Shown here: positions 63,026-64,000 of the stretch, piece by piece
Position numbering within the stretch: the stretch's first letter is position 1
Layout: each line of letters opens with the position of its first letter
Source of the DNA: Candidatus Bathyarchaeia archaeon
Lineage (GTDB): Archaea > Thermoproteota > Bathyarchaeia > Bathyarchaeales > Bathycorpusculaceae
DNA: 64,000 bases
NCBI GenBank assembly: GCA_038728085.1
Contig: JAVYUU010000002.1
Location: forward strand, 124,001-188,000
Direction: 5' to 3'
Program-made: the position numbers and the translations under genes
The notes under the pieces: model-generated
The model's database searches: none
Told to the model about the DNA's origin: nothing
What the model saw: only the letters and a program-made list of their open reading frames with translations

Positions 63026-64000
63026 ATGAAGGCTGCTATGCTTTATGGGATAAGGGACCTCCGAGTGGAGGATGTTGAGACGCCAAGGGTTGGAGCTGGC
63101 GAAGTTCTTGTTAGGGTTAGAGCCGCTACAACATGCGGCACAGACCTCAAAATTTTCCAGAGAGGCTACGTGGAGCGAGTGATAAAGCTTCCAACAGTTT
63201 TTGGCCATGAATGGGCTGGCGACGTGGTTGGAGTTGGCGAAGGCCTAGATTGGCCAAGAAAAGGCATGCGAGTTCGCGCCGGAAACAGTGCACCGTGCCT
63301 GCGGTGCTTCATGTGCCAGAAGGGCAAGTACAACCTCTGCGAGAACATGACTTGGCTTTGGGGCGCCTACGCCGAATACATAAAGGTTCCAGCCCACATG
63401 GTCCGCGTGAACATGCAGGAAATCCCATCGAATGTATCCTACGAGGAGGCAGCAATCACCGAGCCTCTGGCCTGCGTGCTCCACGGAATTGAGGAAGTTG
63501 GGGTTGGGCTGGGCGACTCGATAGCGATAATAGGCGCAGGCCCTATAGGGCTTCTTCATCTCTTGACAGCCAAGAAAGTGGGAGCTGAAAAAGTTATCAT
63601 AGTGGATCTTGTGGAGGAAAGGTTAAACTTCGCTAAAAAACTCGGAGCTGATGAAACAGTAAACGCTGCAAGGGAAAATGTAGAAGAGAGAATTAAACAA
63701 TTAACCAATGGATATGGAGCGGACATAGTTATCGAAGCCATAGGCAGACCGGAAACGTGGGAACAAGCCATAAAACTTGTGCGGAAAGGTGGAAAGGTCC
63801 TAGAGTTCGGCGGCTGCCCGCCCGGAACAGAGGTACGGGTCAACACGGAGCTTCTACATTATGGAGAAGTCACGGTTATGGGAACTTTCCATGCAACGCC
63901 CTTGCATTTCAGGAAAGCTCTAAACCTTATAGCTTCAAGAACCATAAACGTGGCGCCCCTAATCACGCGGAAGATGCCCCTAGAGAGGATTAAGGAAGCT
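63026..64000 (+). CDS. zinc-dependent alcohol dehydrogenase (partial, C-terminus off window)
   Basis: Open from ATG 63026 to the window edge (325 codons), 3 bases after the preceding dehydrogenase stop. It has CGTDLK (catalytic Cys), GHEWAG, structural zinc CLRCFMCQKGKYNLC, and cofactor motif GAGPIGLLHL. A diverged tandem duplicate of 61994-63022. It probably ends within 20-25 codons of the edge. Confidence 0.9.
   Translation, partial: MKAAMLYGIRDLRVEDVETPRVGAGEVLVRVRAATTCGTDLKIFQRGYVERVIKLPTVFGHEWAGDVVGVGEGLDWPRKGMRVRAGNSAPCLRCFMCQKGKYNLCENMTWLWGAYAEYIKVPAHMVRVNMQEIPSNVSYEEAAITEPLACVLHGIEEVGVGLGDSIAIIGAGPIGLLHLLTAKKVGAEKVIIVDLVEERLNFAKKLGADETVNAARENVEERIKQLTNGYGADIVIEAIGRPETWEQAIKLVRKGGKVLEFGGCPPGTEVRVNTELLHYGEVTVMGTFHATPLHFRKALNLIASRTINVAPLITRKMPLERIKEA

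Overview
This window is chromosomal DNA from an archaeon, most probably an anaerobic, sugar- and organic-acid-using member of the TACK branch close to Candidatus Bathyarchaeota. Supporting evidence: a complete archaeal 16S rRNA gene (minus strand, about 19104-20596), an archaeal SRP RNA (minus strand, about 36955-37273), TATA-binding protein, RadA, an Orc1/Cdc6 initiator, RqcH, pyruvoyl arginine decarboxylase, an archaeal-type galT, small zinc-ribbon proteins resembling Cren7, and archaeal promoters (TATA boxes about 25-30 bases before inferred transcript starts). The lineage call is inference from gene content; no database was searched. Genes are dense, on both strands, with many TTG/GTG starts. 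No CRISPR array, IS element or prophage was seen.

Layout. 1-7,000: partial NurA-like nuclease, GNAT acetyltransferase, MFS transporter, two tandem Cren7-like zinc-ribbon proteins, signal peptidase, PAP2 phosphatase, TBP, pyrE and a metallo-beta-lactamase-fold hydrolase. 7,100-15,900: DUF885 peptidase-like protein, a LarA-like protein lacking key residues, RimI, a three-gene membrane cassette (copy 1), two-subunit fumarase, RadA and partner. 15,900-21,400: a structured leader with a small ORF before a phosphoesterase, RqcH, and a solitary 16S rRNA gene with its own processing stem and no 23S next to it. 21,400-28,800: regulators, a large surface protein, moaCBA, and Cdc6. 28,800-35,300: pdaD, then the tightly packed tpiA-DUF89-debranching enzyme group, galT, and a membrane AN1-finger protein. 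35,400-45,500: GH1 glycosidase, SRP RNA, cutA with an ABC exporter, two phosphofructokinases with opposite phosphoryl-donor signatures, an MgtA-type ATPase carrying a C-terminal winged helix, and class II aldolase. 45,500-57,200: a candidate small RNA, tRNA-His, a pentameric ligand-gated ion channel homologue, core-MetE-like protein, HtpX, AcdB, Thg1, coiled-coil and DUF373 proteins, MTA phosphorylase, UppS, YchF and a transglutaminase-like surface protein. 57,200-64,000: a 2-oxoacid dehydrogenase complex (E1 alpha, E1 beta, E2), copy 2 of the three-gene membrane cassette, and two zinc alcohol dehydrogenases.

How it fits together. The enzymes for polysaccharide and galactoside breakdown (debranching enzyme, GH1, galT), upper glycolysis (two PFKs, class II aldolase, TIM), 2-oxoacid oxidation (E1-E2) and ADP-forming acetyl-CoA synthetase beta subunit suggest sugar fermentation to acetate. 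The PFK, aldolase and oxoacid dehydrogenase genes are of types more usual in bacteria. The strongest candidates for undescribed biology are the duplicated three-gene membrane cassette, the archaeal Pro-loop channel, the zinc-ribbon Cren7 relatives and the MgtA-winged-helix fusion.
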